In this document: positions 1 to 11,117 of the stretch, one piece after another
Layout of the letters: each line of letters opens with the position of its first letter
How positions within the stretch are numbered: position 1 is the stretch's first letter
NCBI GenBank assembly: GCA_003427395.1
Contig: BFEA01000381.1
Location: 1,392,721 to 1,421,758, forward strand
From: Chara braunii
Lineage: Eukaryota > Streptophyta > Charophyceae > Charales > Characeae
DNA: 29,038 nt
Direction of reading: 5' to 3'
Program-made: the position numbers and the translations under genes
Notes under the pieces: generated by a model
The model's input: only the letters and a program-made list of their open reading frames with translations
Databases searched by the model: none
Told to the model about the DNA's origin: nothing

Positions 1-3000
1 CCCACTGGGAGGGGGGATTTTCCAGTCCACCCTTCCCTTCGAGGGGCTCGTATCGAGGTCGTAGTAGTCCTCCGTCAGCTCCAACCAGCACTTGTCCTGA
101 AGTTCGGCGAACAATCGCCCGACTGTGGAAATGACGGACACGTCTTCGGGTGCGAAAGAGTCATTCTCGGCCCTCACTTTCTGGAGGACCGCAATTCTAG
201 CGACGTCGAGGAAGTCAGACTTTGACCCGCGAGGGAGCGGCACTCATCCTTCGTCCGGGACAGCGACGACCACGATCCACTCACCCTTTTGAATCGTCGG
301 CTGGATGACTCCTGGATGCCAAATCATGTCATGGCCCCAGTCCGCCTCCGTGGAACGACTTTGAGGCTCATCCAGGAAGTGAATGTTGGCATCCTTCCAA
401 GACAGATGATCGGCCGTGATGTCAGACCCGAGACACAGTGAGCGATGGCCGAAGGCCAGAGCTTGCATTCTCTGCAGCAACTTCATCAGGGTAGTGCCAG
501 GCGCCGCTTTCGCCATCGGTGACACGAGGGATGCCAGGCTTGTTGATGGACCTGCGAAGGACGACCCTGTTGTGTGCTGCCCGGGATGCGGGTTGTACTG
601 CAGGTCGAGGCTTTCGGTGTCGCTGCCCTCCTCGTTCGCGGTCCCGTCGAACTCGATGCCGATGGTCTCCTCGTCTTCCGTGGAGATCAAGGAGGAGTAA
701 TTGCCGAACGTCAACTCCTCCTCCGACTCCACGAAGTGCAGGGACTGCAACCTCTCGAGGAAGGTCTTTGCGTTCATGCGGGAGGCGTCGTGGTAGTTGT
801 CGAGCATAGTGAACATAAGATCCTTGCGGCGCACGTACTCGGCGTCAGTGTCTCTCTTAGGCCGCGTTTGCAGGAACAAGAAGTCGTATATCTTGTTCCG
901 CTTCCTCGCACTCAACTTGAACCACATGTCCGTCTTGTTGTTCCACGTGCGAGGGCGAGACTCGTTGACGACCATGAACTCGCAAATGTGGGCACCCGAA
1001 TTGACCTCGCTCTTCACGAGATCAATTGTAAATTGCAAGAGCGCGGAGTTCCCTTCCATTGCGATCACGTGCCGTCCTGCCTTCACCAGTTCCCACACGG
1101 ATCGCGCGTGTGGCTTCCCGAGAAAGCATACACCCTCCCCCTTCTTGGTGACGGACTCGAGAAGATTAACGAATTGCGTGGGGTTGCGTTCCATGTCCCC
1201 ATACACACTGCCCCGACGCGTAGGCGAGACATGCGACCAATCGCAAGGGTTGAACGGGATGTCGGACACATCTGTTTGCGTAACCTTCTGCGGCGACAGG
1301 CGACAGTTTCCCCTCGTAGACGACGGACGTGTTAGCGCGCAAATCGTCGCCTTTGAAGAGTATGTACATCCGGCCGTCTTCCGTGTACAAATTATTCCCG
1401 ACGGGGAAGCTTTTCTTTTGTTGACTCTTCCTCACCCACTTCCCTTCCATCATCTTCACGAAAGAAAGGTGGTTCATGCTGGCCAGAAACGAAAGGTTCT
1501 GCTCCCGCGGGACGAAAACGACGAGCGTCCAATGCGATGGACACCACGTCTGAAGCTGGGAATCCAGAGTGTCGAACGCTTGTGGTTTCCACAGCTTCAG
1601 GTCCACCGGTTCGCAGAGATCGAGGACGAACGTGTGACTCTTTGTGGCAACCACCGCCTCCTTCACCTCCGCACACCTTATGTCTGCCTCCAAGGGGTCG
1701 TTGCCGAATGGCGCGATGGATGTCACGTCGCCCGTGTCTTTCCATTTTATGTGCACAGTTCCTTCGGCAAGCACGATCTTGCGACTCTTCAGTCTACTGC
1801 CAGTCAAAACGGACAGGACCTTATTCCTCCAGTCGACGGACAGCTTCTTGTGACCGGCCAACTTCTCCGTCGCCTCGATGGATTGGTCGTCGTTGCAGCC
1901 CATGCAAGGCGGGCAGTCCTTGAACAACGAGGAGTCAGCGACGTATTTCCTGCTCCCGTCCCACAACTCTGCATCCAAACCACGACTCTCAAGCTGTTTG
2001 AAAATTGCGGACCTTTGTTTTCAGGAACGGGCACCTCTGGCTCCAATCCGCGTCCGGCCTCTTCTCGTGCTTGAACGGGTAGTAGTTCCATAGACGCACC
2101 AGCACCCGGTCGCACTTCACCAAATGAACCATGTCCTAGACGCTCAGCTTCCCGAGCTTCGCCAACGCCGCAGAGCCGGCTTGGACCCAAGCCACCTCGC
2201 AAGCGAGAACCTTCTTCAGGACGCGGCACTTCTCGTTGTCGGTCAGCGACTCCATCGATTTCCAACAATGTGCGTCTGGCTCAGGCACTTGCACGAACCA
2301 GTCGCCCTCCTCGTTCTCCTTTTTGCCTTTCTTTGTCGGCGGGTCCACAGGGACGTTGTACATGACCTCTTTCCTGCCCGTCTTGTCGTTCTCGACCTAG
2401 GCAACCCCGGGCTTCACATTTTTGACCTTCTTCTTCTGCATGATCCACTTTGCGCCATCGTGGCCGAGCAATCTACTAGTCTCCCATTTATCGAAAAAGT
2501 CGACGGCCAGTTTCCATACGTTCTCCCCTGCCATTGCCAGTGAGAAATAGGAACGCAGGGCAGCGCCTTGCTTCCTGATGGCGTCGTCGCCCTTCTGATC
2601 TGCGAGCGTCCACAAGTTGTTGTGCGTCGTCATATTGAGCGCGACTTCACAAAATTCACGCCACTTTCGGACCTGAGCCTGTTTTCCGTTGGGGTTTCCC
2701 ATAACAGCATGCGGACACCCGTCGCGCTTCCACTGCCACCTAATGTCTTTCATTGACAGCTTCAACTGTCTCGGGGGCGCCTTCAGGTCCTTCTTTTTGT
2801 CTTGAGAACTTCATCCACACTCTGGCCCTCGCTTGCCTCCAAGTTGACCTCCGAAGAGGCTGCCACCTTTCCTGTAGGTTCCGCACTCTCCCGTCGAACC
2901 GGATCTCCAATGTCGACCCCAAGAATAGACAACACCGACCACCGTCTGTCCCTCAACGGCGCTGCAGGCCCCTCCTCCTCGTTGTCGTCGAACTGTCCCC

Positions 3001-3604
3001 GGCTCTCGCCGCGGTGCAGCTGAGTAGCCGGACCAGAACCCGGATCACCGCCCTCCGCCGCCGCCCCGCTTGACTCGCAACTGCTGCACGGCCTGAACGG
3101 CAACGAGAGCTCCAGGGAGGGGCCGACGTCACAGGGGACGTCGAGAACAATGTTCTTGTCCTCCAGCTTGTCGGAAAACTCACGCGCCAAAACAAAACCA
3201 CCCACGAGAATGAGTTCTCTGTAGAACGCGGTGTCCACGGCACCCGCTCCGAACCCCCCACACAATTCGAGGTCCAACAACACCCCTTTCGAATTTGCAA
3301 CAATGTTGCCTTTGGAGCCATAAACCTTTTCCATACGGAAATGTCGCCGGCCCCCCTTCGCGTCCTCCTACCCCAAGACGGCCCCAAGCACTCGACGCCT
3401 TCTGCCGTCATCGACGAAGATGATAGGACCACATGGCTGCGCAGTGGGGTTGGAAACGTCTCCACAACACCAGTCGATGAACCATTTCGACTTCGAATGG
3501 TTCGACCACCCTTTCGTGGCAGTAGACGACCTCCTCGTGGAATCTTTTCCGGATGTCTTCCCGGAGGTCCCCGTTGCCTCCACCTCGTCCTTTGAACAAG
3601 ACAT
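1..3604 (-). pseudogene. Decayed large gene with a permuted N4/N6 DNA-methyltransferase-like region
   Basis: One long protein reads on the minus strand from an ATG at 3604 (in-frame TGA at 3629-3631 just upstream) to the window edge and beyond, about 1,200 codons. It is broken by in-frame stops at 3368 (TAG), 2397 (TAG), 2136 (TAG) and 244 (TGA). It also needs frame changes near 2796 (A-run), 2003 (A/T run) and 1272. Reading resumes sensibly after each break; after the stop at 244, for example, 81 protein-like codons run to position 1. At ~1185-1050 lies RNPTQF, then GEGVCFLGK, then AGRHVIAMEGN. In β-class amino-methyltransferases, HPTxKP, GDxVLDPFxGSGT and GRxxIGxE occur in the same order, and the last two are spaced alike. 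The expected [DNS]PP[YFW] motif is not visible; LDLCEPVD (~1600) sits where it should be. Upstream parts include a K/E-rich region and KWFIDWCCGD near the N-terminus, which I do not recognise. Probably a multicopy, dead gene, possibly transposon-borne. The fold assignment is inference. Confidence 0.6.
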
Positions 3605-3771
3605 CTTGTCTGCGAGTGACAACCCAAATCACACCACGCACCATCCAGTCAAGGTTTTGGAAAACACATCAGGAACAGAATAGTCGTCGGCACACGGCAG
3701 CGCACGCTCTTGCGCAGCGAAATCCGCACGCAAAGACACCTCGGAACCTAACTTAGGAACGGCTAGAATGG

Positions 3772-5032
3772 GTAGTTCGCCGAGATCCGAATTTCAATAG
3801 TGTACGAGGCGGAGAGGCAGAGTGTCGGGGATCAAGCGCCGTTTATGCGGCAGACGGCGCATAGGAAGAACGAAGAAATACCAACGAAAAGGGAAAATCG
3901 AGAAGTTCGCCGGGATCCGAACTTCACGACTGTTGGTCATTTTCGAAGCTCGCGTTGGACGGTGCAGTGTCCTCGCCCAGCACTCGGAACCCGGACAGAC
4001 TAGCACGTGAAGTCCGCCCGGGTCCAGACTAAAAGATGGTGCGAAAGAAAGAGAGAAAAAGCCAGGCCATGCAGTCGGCGTTCCAGAACTGTTCTCAAGC
4101 GAACACACTCCGCAAATGCATTTGATCAAAACCAGAAGTCAGAGACAGACTCTCCCCGTTGCCGGGCGGGTTGTGCGAACCAGTGGACGGGCATGTCCGA
4201 AGACAAACCAACGCACCTCCTGAATCGTGAAGTTCGTCGGGATCCGAACTTCAGGACGATGCGACAGGCAGAGACGGCGTCAGAGACACACGATCCGTGG
4301 ACTCAAAGAAAAACACGACCTGGGAATGACACACAAACATGAGAGGCCGGTTGAGAAGGATTAGTTCGCCGAAATCCGAACTTCTTCTGATATGCGCAAC
4401 AACCTTGACAACATTGTGTGGGTCCCTGGCGGGGCAGAACGGAGCGTGTGGAGCAGCGAGGACAGGAACTGTTGTCGCATTCCGCGGGGGATTAGGAAGA
4501 CCGGTGTGTGTCCAATAGACAGGCGTCACAGGAAGTTCGCCAGGATCCAAACTTAAGGACGCTTCGAGAAAGACACACAGAGGGAAATACCGGATCACGT
4601 AAGAGGTTAGACGCAAGACGGGGTCCGAGCAAGGTGTTGGAGGGAGAACTTCAGAATTGTTCCGCCAGCGTCGAACTCTGCGACTAAGATCCCTAAGAGT
4701 GCTTTTGGCATTTCGCAACGACAATGATCGACTGTTTGGCACATGTCGATGGTGGACGGGCGGCAACCGAACGCGGACAGGGCACACTGCACTCCGGTTG
4801 GCGGCGGTCTCAGATCGCGAACGTGCCCAGACGGAACTGGTCGCAAATCTTTTACGAACGCCGCGCCCAGCCGGACTTAGGTCTGCGGCAAACACTTGTA
4901 GCTCGAAAGCCGGTCGGACGCGCCTGCGGCCTCGTGGGCCCCGCTGGTTTGTGCGGCCCGCCCGGCGCCGACAGTACCGAAGCCAAATCAACGCACACCC
5001 CAAAACGCGAAGTTCGCTGGGACCCGAACTTC
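3772..5032. repeat. Cluster A of 24-bp interrupted palindromes (7 copies, one orientation)
   Basis: The consensus is arm GAAGTTCG, spacer CCGGGATC, arm CGAACTTC. Copies start at 3772, 3902, 4009 (poor), 4229, 4361, 4532 and 5009, all with the same spacer orientation, 107-477 bp apart. The copy at 3902 matches the consensus exactly. Flanks share only weak similarity (for example a GACAGGCAGAGACG-like stretch after 4252). Open frames across this stretch, including a 297-aa one on the minus strand, look like by-products of low stop density, and I see no gene between 3605 and 5076. Confidence 0.8.
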
Positions 5033-5076
5033 GCCGGGGCGCGACAGTGAAGGAGACGACGACAAAGACAGACCTC

Positions 5077-5946
5077 TTATTCAGATATGTCGACATTCGG
5101 GGTTCCCTTGGGACGACGTAGTGAACTGAAGCTATACAAAGCATTCATTGATGATCCGTATACGTGGATCTGCGGTTCGTCTACCGATGCCCTCTCGGAA
5201 AAGACGGACATGTATTTCATCCTAACAAGCACAGCCGGTCGTGCTAAGGAATTCCCTATGCAGTCCTGTATATCGCAAACTTTCTCCTCGACCTCACGAT
5301 GCATCAAAAAGTTTCGGACCCGCCCTGCTATAACCAAATCACGCCACCCATCTACACGTTCAGGCCCGAGCGTCTCCACGGATTTGGACCCCTCAATCAC
5401 CACCTCGTTGCGTGATACAAGCACAACTGCATCGACGAGTTTCCTGCTCTTGTTCGAAGCAGCGACACAGAAAACTCTGGCGAAATCAGACCCGGACACA
5501 GTCAATCGCACACAACAGTATGACACAACTTGTGGAGAATTCCCGGGGCAGCGGAGTGGGTACTGCTCTAGGAATGAGCAGTGGCGAGCGCAGTCCACCA
5601 ACTCTTGTTTCCGCGGGCATCCCAAAGTTCGTGGCGATGACCTGACGTAATGGCACTCGAGGCGGCTGAAATGGCGGCTAATGCAGCCCAGTGCTCTGCG
5701 CATGTGGTTCAGGAACTTGTGTATGAGGACAGCGTCAGACACCGCGATGAGGTTCCTGAACTCCAACATGTTGGCGAACTTGTACGGGCTTGCCCAAGGA
5801 CAGCGACTCTCCATCGTGGCCCAATTCTGATCGCACCAGCCGTCAACATGCCCCTCCAGGCACGGGACAACGGTCATCCAGGGGTCCTCGTCGAAGTCCT
5901 CTGCGGTCGCTCCGTGGATCGTAGTTACACCGTTAAAATACTGCAT
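5077..5946 (-). CDS. Transposon-associated ORFB-family protein, copy 1 (289 aa, unknown function)
   Basis: The ATG at 5946 is the first start after an in-frame TAA two codons upstream, and the frame is uninterrupted for 289 codons. I do not recognise the family, but it is clearly paralogous to 20358-21260 on the other strand. Shared blocks are QEL[LV]DCA, FLE.YPLR, VSYCC[IV]RL[ST]V[AS]GSDF, RV[FL]CVA.SN, LVDAVVLV, VRMKY[IM]SVFS and [GS]S.MNALY. The match also covers the N-terminal part (DP..TVVP, CPW), so the two are collinear over nearly the whole length. There is no visible signal peptide or membrane segment, and Cys is frequent. It lies between two clusters of 24-bp palindromes, and no DUF7869-type partner is seen beside it. 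Copy 2 follows such a gene, so this is probably the second protein of a mobile element. The intact frame could mean recent insertion, or chance survival. Confidence 0.6.
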   Translation of the reverse strand: MQYFNGVTTIHGATAEDFDEDPWMTVVPCLEGHVDGWCDQNWATMESRCPWASPYKFANMLEFRNLIAVSDAVLIHKFLNHMRRALGCISRHFSRLECHYVRSSPRTLGCPRKQELVDCARHCSFLEQYPLRCPGNSPQVVSYCCVRLTVSGSDFARVFCVAASNKSRKLVDAVVLVSRNEVVIEGSKSVETLGPERVDGWRDLVIAGRVRNFLMHREVEEKVCDIQDCIGNSLARPAVLVRMKYMSVFSERASVDEPQIHVYGSSMNALYSFSSLRRPKGTPNVDISE

Positions 5947-6009
5947 GGATTACGCGCAAGGAGGAATCGGTTCTGCCAAGCGAATGTGCATCTCGGGACT
6001 CATGGTCTG

Positions 6010-6069
6010 TGGTGTCGAGAAGATCGGCTCCACAATTCGTGGTGTCGAGAAGGTCGCCTCCATTATGCA
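6010..6069. repeat. 30-bp tandem duplication
   Basis: Two adjacent 30-bp units both begin TGGTGTCGAGAAG and differ mostly at their ends. They lie in the ~330-bp stretch between ORFB copy 1 and the next repeat array, where no gene is visible. Confidence 0.6.
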
Positions 6070-6279
6070 CCCTACACAACACGGGCACATGCCAAACGAC
6101 ACACACTAGCACGGAGACACTCGTAAACACGTCGTGTTTCGTGATCTGCGACCCTTGGCATCACACGGAACGCACGCTCGAAGATCTGATTTCGGGCGGT
6201 CGACCTGGTCGGTGTTCACATCTGTCGGGCGGCCGGCCACCCGCAATCATGTCCCATGAGAGCTGGGCACCTCATGTTC

Positions 6280-7620
6280 GTCGTGATCACAATTTGGCGA
6301 GACTGCGCGGGAGAAACAAAGTTGTCTCTCAAACTCGGCGTCCCAAAAGTTCTTGAAGTTCGCATCCCGGCGGACTTCACATTTTTAAGAATCCGAAGTT
6401 GTGGCTATCCATTGGCCGCCAGAAAACCCCACAGTCAGAACCCACACCACCCGAAAATTGAAGTACGCCTGGGTCCGAACTTGACGACCACACGAGGAAC
6501 CTTGCACGAGAAGTTTGGATCCCAGCGAACTTCGCATTCTCTCGAATACGAAGTTTGCCGGGATTCGAAATTGACGACTGTCCGAGGAACCGTGCACGAC
6601 AGTTTTAGATGCACGGCCCAGCAGGCCGGCCGCAAACACGAATTGCGAAAGGAGGACTTGGCGAAATCGCGCGAGAGAGACACAACTGGCGAACTCGACG
6701 ATGGGACGAGGAACCGTGCGCGAGAAGTTCGGATCCCGACGGACTTCGCATTTCTGCGAAACAAAAGTTGTGGCAAACCACCGGGCGCGAGAAAGCCCAC
6801 AGACAGAACCCACACCATGCGGGAAGCGAAGTTCACCGGCGTCTGAACTTGACGAGTGTACGAGGAACCGTTCACGAGAAATTCGGATCCTGATGGACTT
6901 TGCGTTTTCACGAATCCAAAGTCCGTTGGGATCCGAACTTGGCAAACGTGTGAGGAACTGGGCACGCGAGGTTCGGATCCACAGGAGGGCAAGCAAGCCG
7001 CAAAAATGTCTGGCGAAAGGCGGGAACCTGTTGTTCGCCGGGATCCGAACTTGGCGAAACCGTGCGGAAAAGAAACAACTGGCGAACTCGGTGACTTAAC
7101 AAGGAGCCGTGCGCGAGAAGTTCGGATCCCGGCGGACTTCACATTTTTTGAATCCGTAGTTGTGCCAATCCCTCGGGCACTGGAAAGTCCGCAATCGGAA
7201 CCCACACAATGCGGAAAGCGAAGTTCGCCAGGATCCGAACTTGACGTCCGTGCGAGAAACCGTAAAGGACAAGTCCGGATCCCGACGGACTTCGCATTTT
7301 CACGAATCCGAAGTTCACCGAGGTCTAGAGTTGACGATTGTGCAAGCGACGTTCGGATCCACAGGCCAGCGGGCGAGCCACAAACATGTCTTGCGAAAGG
7401 CGGGGACCTGAAGTTTGTCGGGGTCCAAACTTCGCGAAACTGCGTGGGAGAGACACAGCTGTTTGCCAAACTCGCCATCCAACAATTTCTTGAAGTTCGG
7501 ATCCCGACGGACTTCAAATTTTCACACGTCCGCAGCTGTGGTTGCGGTTCGGGGTTGCGAAGCGTGTTCGAACAGCTGCTCAAGCTCGCCAGAATCCGGA
7601 CTTCTTCCGGTGTTTGATTG
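6280..7620. repeat. Tandem array, ~370-390-bp unit, carrying palindrome cluster B
   Basis: About three and a half diverged units. Equivalent palindrome copies start at 6355, 6724, 7117 and 7492 (steps 369, 393, 375), at 6460/6828/7220, 6510/6878/7270 and 6550/6918/7310 (steps 368, 392), and at 7030/7410. Each full unit holds four or five copies of the 24-bp palindrome in alternating spacer orientation. Conserved fillers include AGAACCCACAC, AAACATGTCTTGCGAAAGG-like and GGAGAGACACAACTGG-like stretches. A last divergent palindrome is at 7581. The long open frames here (for example 382 codons on minus) follow the repeat and are not supported as genes. Confidence 0.8.
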
Positions 7621-9000
7621 CGCGATCAGTTCGCTTGGCACTGCCAAGTTTGTGCTGGCGGATTATGACGGTCACGTTCCGATGACGAGGACTGTACCGA
7701 CGATGTGTGGGGTGGTGGCTGCTCCACGTTCGCCGTTCAGTGACCGTCAAGTGTCGATGACCCGACGTCCTCCAAAGTTCGACGTCCGACGAGGTTCGAC
7801 GCCAGCCGAGGTTTGATGTGGAGCCGGGTTCGATGTTATACGACGTTCGATGTGCAACAAGATTGTGACGAACTGTTTTTCTTTCGTTCACAGATCGGGA
7901 TCGACTTTCGATGTGCAACAACTTGTGACAAGGTTGTGTGATTTGTTCGTGGGTTTCGATCGTGCACATGATTATTTGCCTTGAGGATTCTCCGCGATCA
8001 ATGTGCACAGAACAGTCGATTGGTCATGAAATCTACCAGTATCAGCTGATTGATCGACTGCTCGGTTGGCGGTTGGTGTGGTGGTTGATCAATCGCCAAT
8101 CAATGGATCCAGGCAGAATCCCTGACCAATCGACTGTTCAGTCCATGACTATCAGGTGGTTAGATAAACATGTCGCTCGCCGACGGGTTGCATCTCGCAC
8201 ACGCAGACGCACAGAAACACGCGCACGCACATCACCTTGCGAAACACAAAACAGGTTATGGTGCTCATACAATACACACACGCACACGCCAACACACACG
8301 CACGCATGCACATCGCCGCGTGTGTTTTGGTTTTGCCATTGAGACGATCGAAACACACAATGAGCGACGTCTTCGGTGCAGCACACACGAGCAATCGTCC
8401 GATCGCAAGTAATATATTGCCTGGTTGGTTGGATGCGGTTGTGATCCAGAAGTTGTCGCCTCATGCATTGATTAATCATCCGTTCGGCAGATTAGGGGCG
8501 ATGTTGCTGGGGCAGCTAACAGCATCTATCACCCGATCGCGAGTGGTCGGCTTGTGTTTGGTGATGGGTCGGTTCATCACGTGTGTGGTGTGCATATTGT
8601 CATGGATCAGATCGATCATCCGATCACGAGTGATCTGAACACAGACGACCGAACGAACAACACACACGCGGTGATAACGTCGACACGGCGGACACGATCA
8701 ATCATCTGATCACGAGTAATCTCATCGTGTTTAGCGATTGGTCGATGGATGCGTTCGCTGTATCGACACTGCCACCGCGTGTTCCGATTGATCATCCATT
8801 GGGCAGATCGGTGGACGTGACATTGGGATCAATCAGGATCGGTCGAGTGTGGCAAGATGAGGTTGAACACAGCACGAGCACAATCGTTTTTTATACTTTC
8901 CTCGAACATCCACACACAAGCGCCATTCGGGAAATCGAAGTGGAAATCATGTCTTTCATCCCTGACCTCGCACGTTAGTGCGTATCTCCCGACGCTCAAT
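7621..9000. other. Gene-free stretch with small degenerate repeats
   Basis: No gene is recognised. Visible structure includes short GTTCGACGT-like repeats at ~7760-7850. A ~23-bp direct repeat (TTCGATGTGCAACAA core) occurs at 7846 and 7908. An interspersed CA-rich segment lies at 8200-8320. Confidence 0.5.
8393..8721. repeat. Four degenerate copies of a ~22-bp motif
   Basis: Copies at 8393-8413, 8527-8548, 8613-8635 and 8700-8721 follow ATCAYCCGATCRCGAGT. The last three are spaced 86-87 bp apart. A related pair with TCATCCrTTsGGCAGAT is at 8474 and 8790. The best copy has GATCA/TGATC ends, so it is weakly palindromic. Confidence 0.5.
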
Positions 9001-9004
9001 GGGC

Positions 9005-9042
9005 ACGAACACACACACACGCGAACAAATATGCATAGACAG

Positions 9043-9080
<38 letters not shown>

Positions 9081-9275
9081 ACACGCCGCCACACGACGCC
9101 CACACACATACGCCCCTCAGGCACAAACACGCGCACGATCCTGCCTCGCGCGTGTGGCACACACTTCATACGAACACATACACAATGGAACACGCACTTG
9201 AACACACACGAAAACAATAAAGCACGCGCAAGCACACACTCGCACACAAACACACACACACACACACGCCCACCG
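9005..9275. repeat. CA-rich microsatellite region
   Basis: There is a pure (CA)n run at ~9044-9075, with imperfect CA/ACAC tracts on both sides to ~9275. Frames through it encode only Cys-Val or His-Thr runs and are not genes. Confidence 0.9.
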
Positions 9276-10034
9276 GCACACATGCAGACATGACCTCTTT
9301 CGATTTGCGCGAGCATATCATCACAAAACCTGCCAACACGAGCGCACATGCAAACATAGGTCCTGGCTGCGTGCGCACTCACCGTGTGAAACTGTCGAGT
9401 TGAGATGAGCGCGAACCCCGACGTTAAACGTGACGGCACGCTGTCGACCTTTGGGCGTGTGCTTTGCGTTAGGGAGGGTGCTGCGTCCGGGGATGGTCGC
9501 GCCTTTCGAGTAAGGAGAGCGGTAGCAACGTTGAATATGACGTGGACAGCGACTTGGTAGGCGGAGGGACATGCGAGGGCATGCGGGGTGCGTCGGTGCC
9601 AGGAAACGAGCGCGTTGAAGAATGGATATGCCAGCTATGGCGCTCCAGCAGTGCAGGGTACTGCTGTTGACGACAGCGGCGGTGCGAGGTTTCCGTCAGG
9701 CAGCATCTCCCCATCAAAAAACGCAAAACGCATCGTCAATGCTCAGGGCGCCTCTCGTGTTTGTAGGCGCGCGGGACACGAGGCCCCCTCGGGCCTTCCA
9801 TTTCGGATTTCCGTGCAGGGTCCGCACGCTGCCGCGCGACTGCTTGATCCGCGCATCGAACGGTGGCTGCACGTCAAAATTGTCGCGAGGGGGGCCTGGT
9901 GCGTGCATTGTGACAAAAAAAATCCTTGCGGCTTGGCCCTTCCAGGACGTCCTCGGAAAAAGGACCCCTCGCGTTCGTGTCATCGGGTTCACGGGCCCCG
10001 GTCGAGGGGGGTCTGAGGCGTCGTGGGGGGGCAG
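9276..10034. other. Gene-free stretch ending at the adapter
   Basis: GC-rich single-copy-looking sequence. Overlapping frames exist on both strands, but none has a recognisable domain. It runs into the adapter at 10035, so its right-hand neighbour may not be its true genomic neighbour. Confidence 0.4.
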
Positions 10035-10072
10035 CTGTCTCTTATACACATCTAGATGTGTATAAGAGACAG
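10035..10072. other. Nextera mate-pair junction adapter (assembly contaminant)
   Basis: Two Tn5 mosaic ends stand head to head: CTGTCTCTTATACACATCT (10035-10053) followed by its exact reverse complement (10054-10072). This 38-bp perfect palindrome is the circularisation junction of Illumina Nextera mate-pair libraries. Translations across it give the database-contaminant peptides LLYTSRCV and YTHLDVYKRQ. It is not genomic, and it joins sequences that were kilobases apart in the library molecule. Confidence 0.97.
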
Positions 10073-10693
10073 CAACAGGCGGGTCTTTCCATGGGGTGCG
10101 ACGAAAGTCAGAGGCTCAGTTGCCTGGGGTCTGGTGCAGTCGCATCTCCAGCCTGACGAGCGCACTCGCGAGCACCGTCCTGTCAGCGACATCCTTTATC
10201 GCCTTCGCTTCTCTGCTGTTGCGCCACGCGGCTGCGGGCGAGGGTGTATGGGTTACCTCTCGACGCCAACTGTTTCCTGTCCTTCTGACCGGTGATGGAC
10301 TCCAGTTGTCTGCGCTTCGAAATCTCGTCTCTGCCACCTGCGTCAGCGAGTGGCCACCGTCGTATGCGTTGAGCCCTTGTCGAACGGTTGCGCCGTCGTC
10401 TGCGCTTTGCCGTCGTCTAAGAACTGAGCCTCGTCGAAGAACTGTGACCTTTCAAAGAGCTGCGTCGTCGTGGGCGCTGTCCCCTCGCCGAGGTAAAGTG
10501 ATGTTCTGCCTGCCCACGTGTCGACCGTCGGGCATGTTTGCAGGCGCATGGGAGCAGCCGCGTCGCGCCACCTGTTTGAAGTTGCGGGGACGGTGGGAAC
10601 GGATGTCGCTGACATTGGGCCACATGGTTTCTGTATGCCCCTTTGATTACCACTTGTTCTTTCCTCGCGAGAGGCCCCATGATTCTTGCTTGC
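10073..10693. other. Gene-free stretch between adapter and trinucleotide tract
   Basis: No gene is recognised. Bases 10584-10640 are the left copy of a direct repeat whose right copy is at 11574-11630, so the trinucleotide tract between them is bracketed by related sequence. Confidence 0.5.
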
Positions 10694-11076
10694 CATCATC
10701 ATCATCATCATCGCCATCGTCATCACCATCATCATCACCACCAACATCATCGTCATCATCATCATCATCGCCATCATCATCACCACCATCATCATCGTCA
10801 TCATGATCATCATGATCATGATCATCATCATCATCAACATCATCATCATTATCATCATCATCATCCTCATCATCATCATCATCCTCATCATCATCATCAT
10901 CATTATCATCATCATCATCAACAACATCATCATCAACATCGTCAACGTCATCAACATCACCAACATCATCAGCGGCATCGTCGCCGTCATAAAAATCACC
11001 ACCATCGTCGCCTTCGTCATCGTCGCCATCATCAACAGCATAATCATCATCGTTATCATCGTCGTCATCATCGTCG

Positions 11077-11117
<41 letters not shown>

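Noticed and set aside
4251-5144. 297-codon minus-strand ORF
   Set aside because: It spans palindrome cluster A, has no recognisable domain, and its composition matches the GC-rich, stop-poor local sequence.
6435-7583. 382-codon minus-strand ORF across the 380-bp array
   Set aside because: It follows the tandem repeat. Some unit steps are multiples of three (369, 393, 375), but other landmarks step by 368 and 392, so the frame is not preserved. Other frames are equally open.
3772-7604. CRISPR-like array
   Set aside because: Spacing is irregular, both orientations occur, there are no cas genes, and the context is eukaryotic.
8956-9439. Cys-Val-rich ORFs on the minus strand
   Set aside because: Translation of (CA)n microsatellite.
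10035-10072. Natural palindrome or bacterial Tn5 insertion
   Set aside because: Only the 19-bp mosaic ends joined head to head are present, with no transposon body; this is the library adapter.
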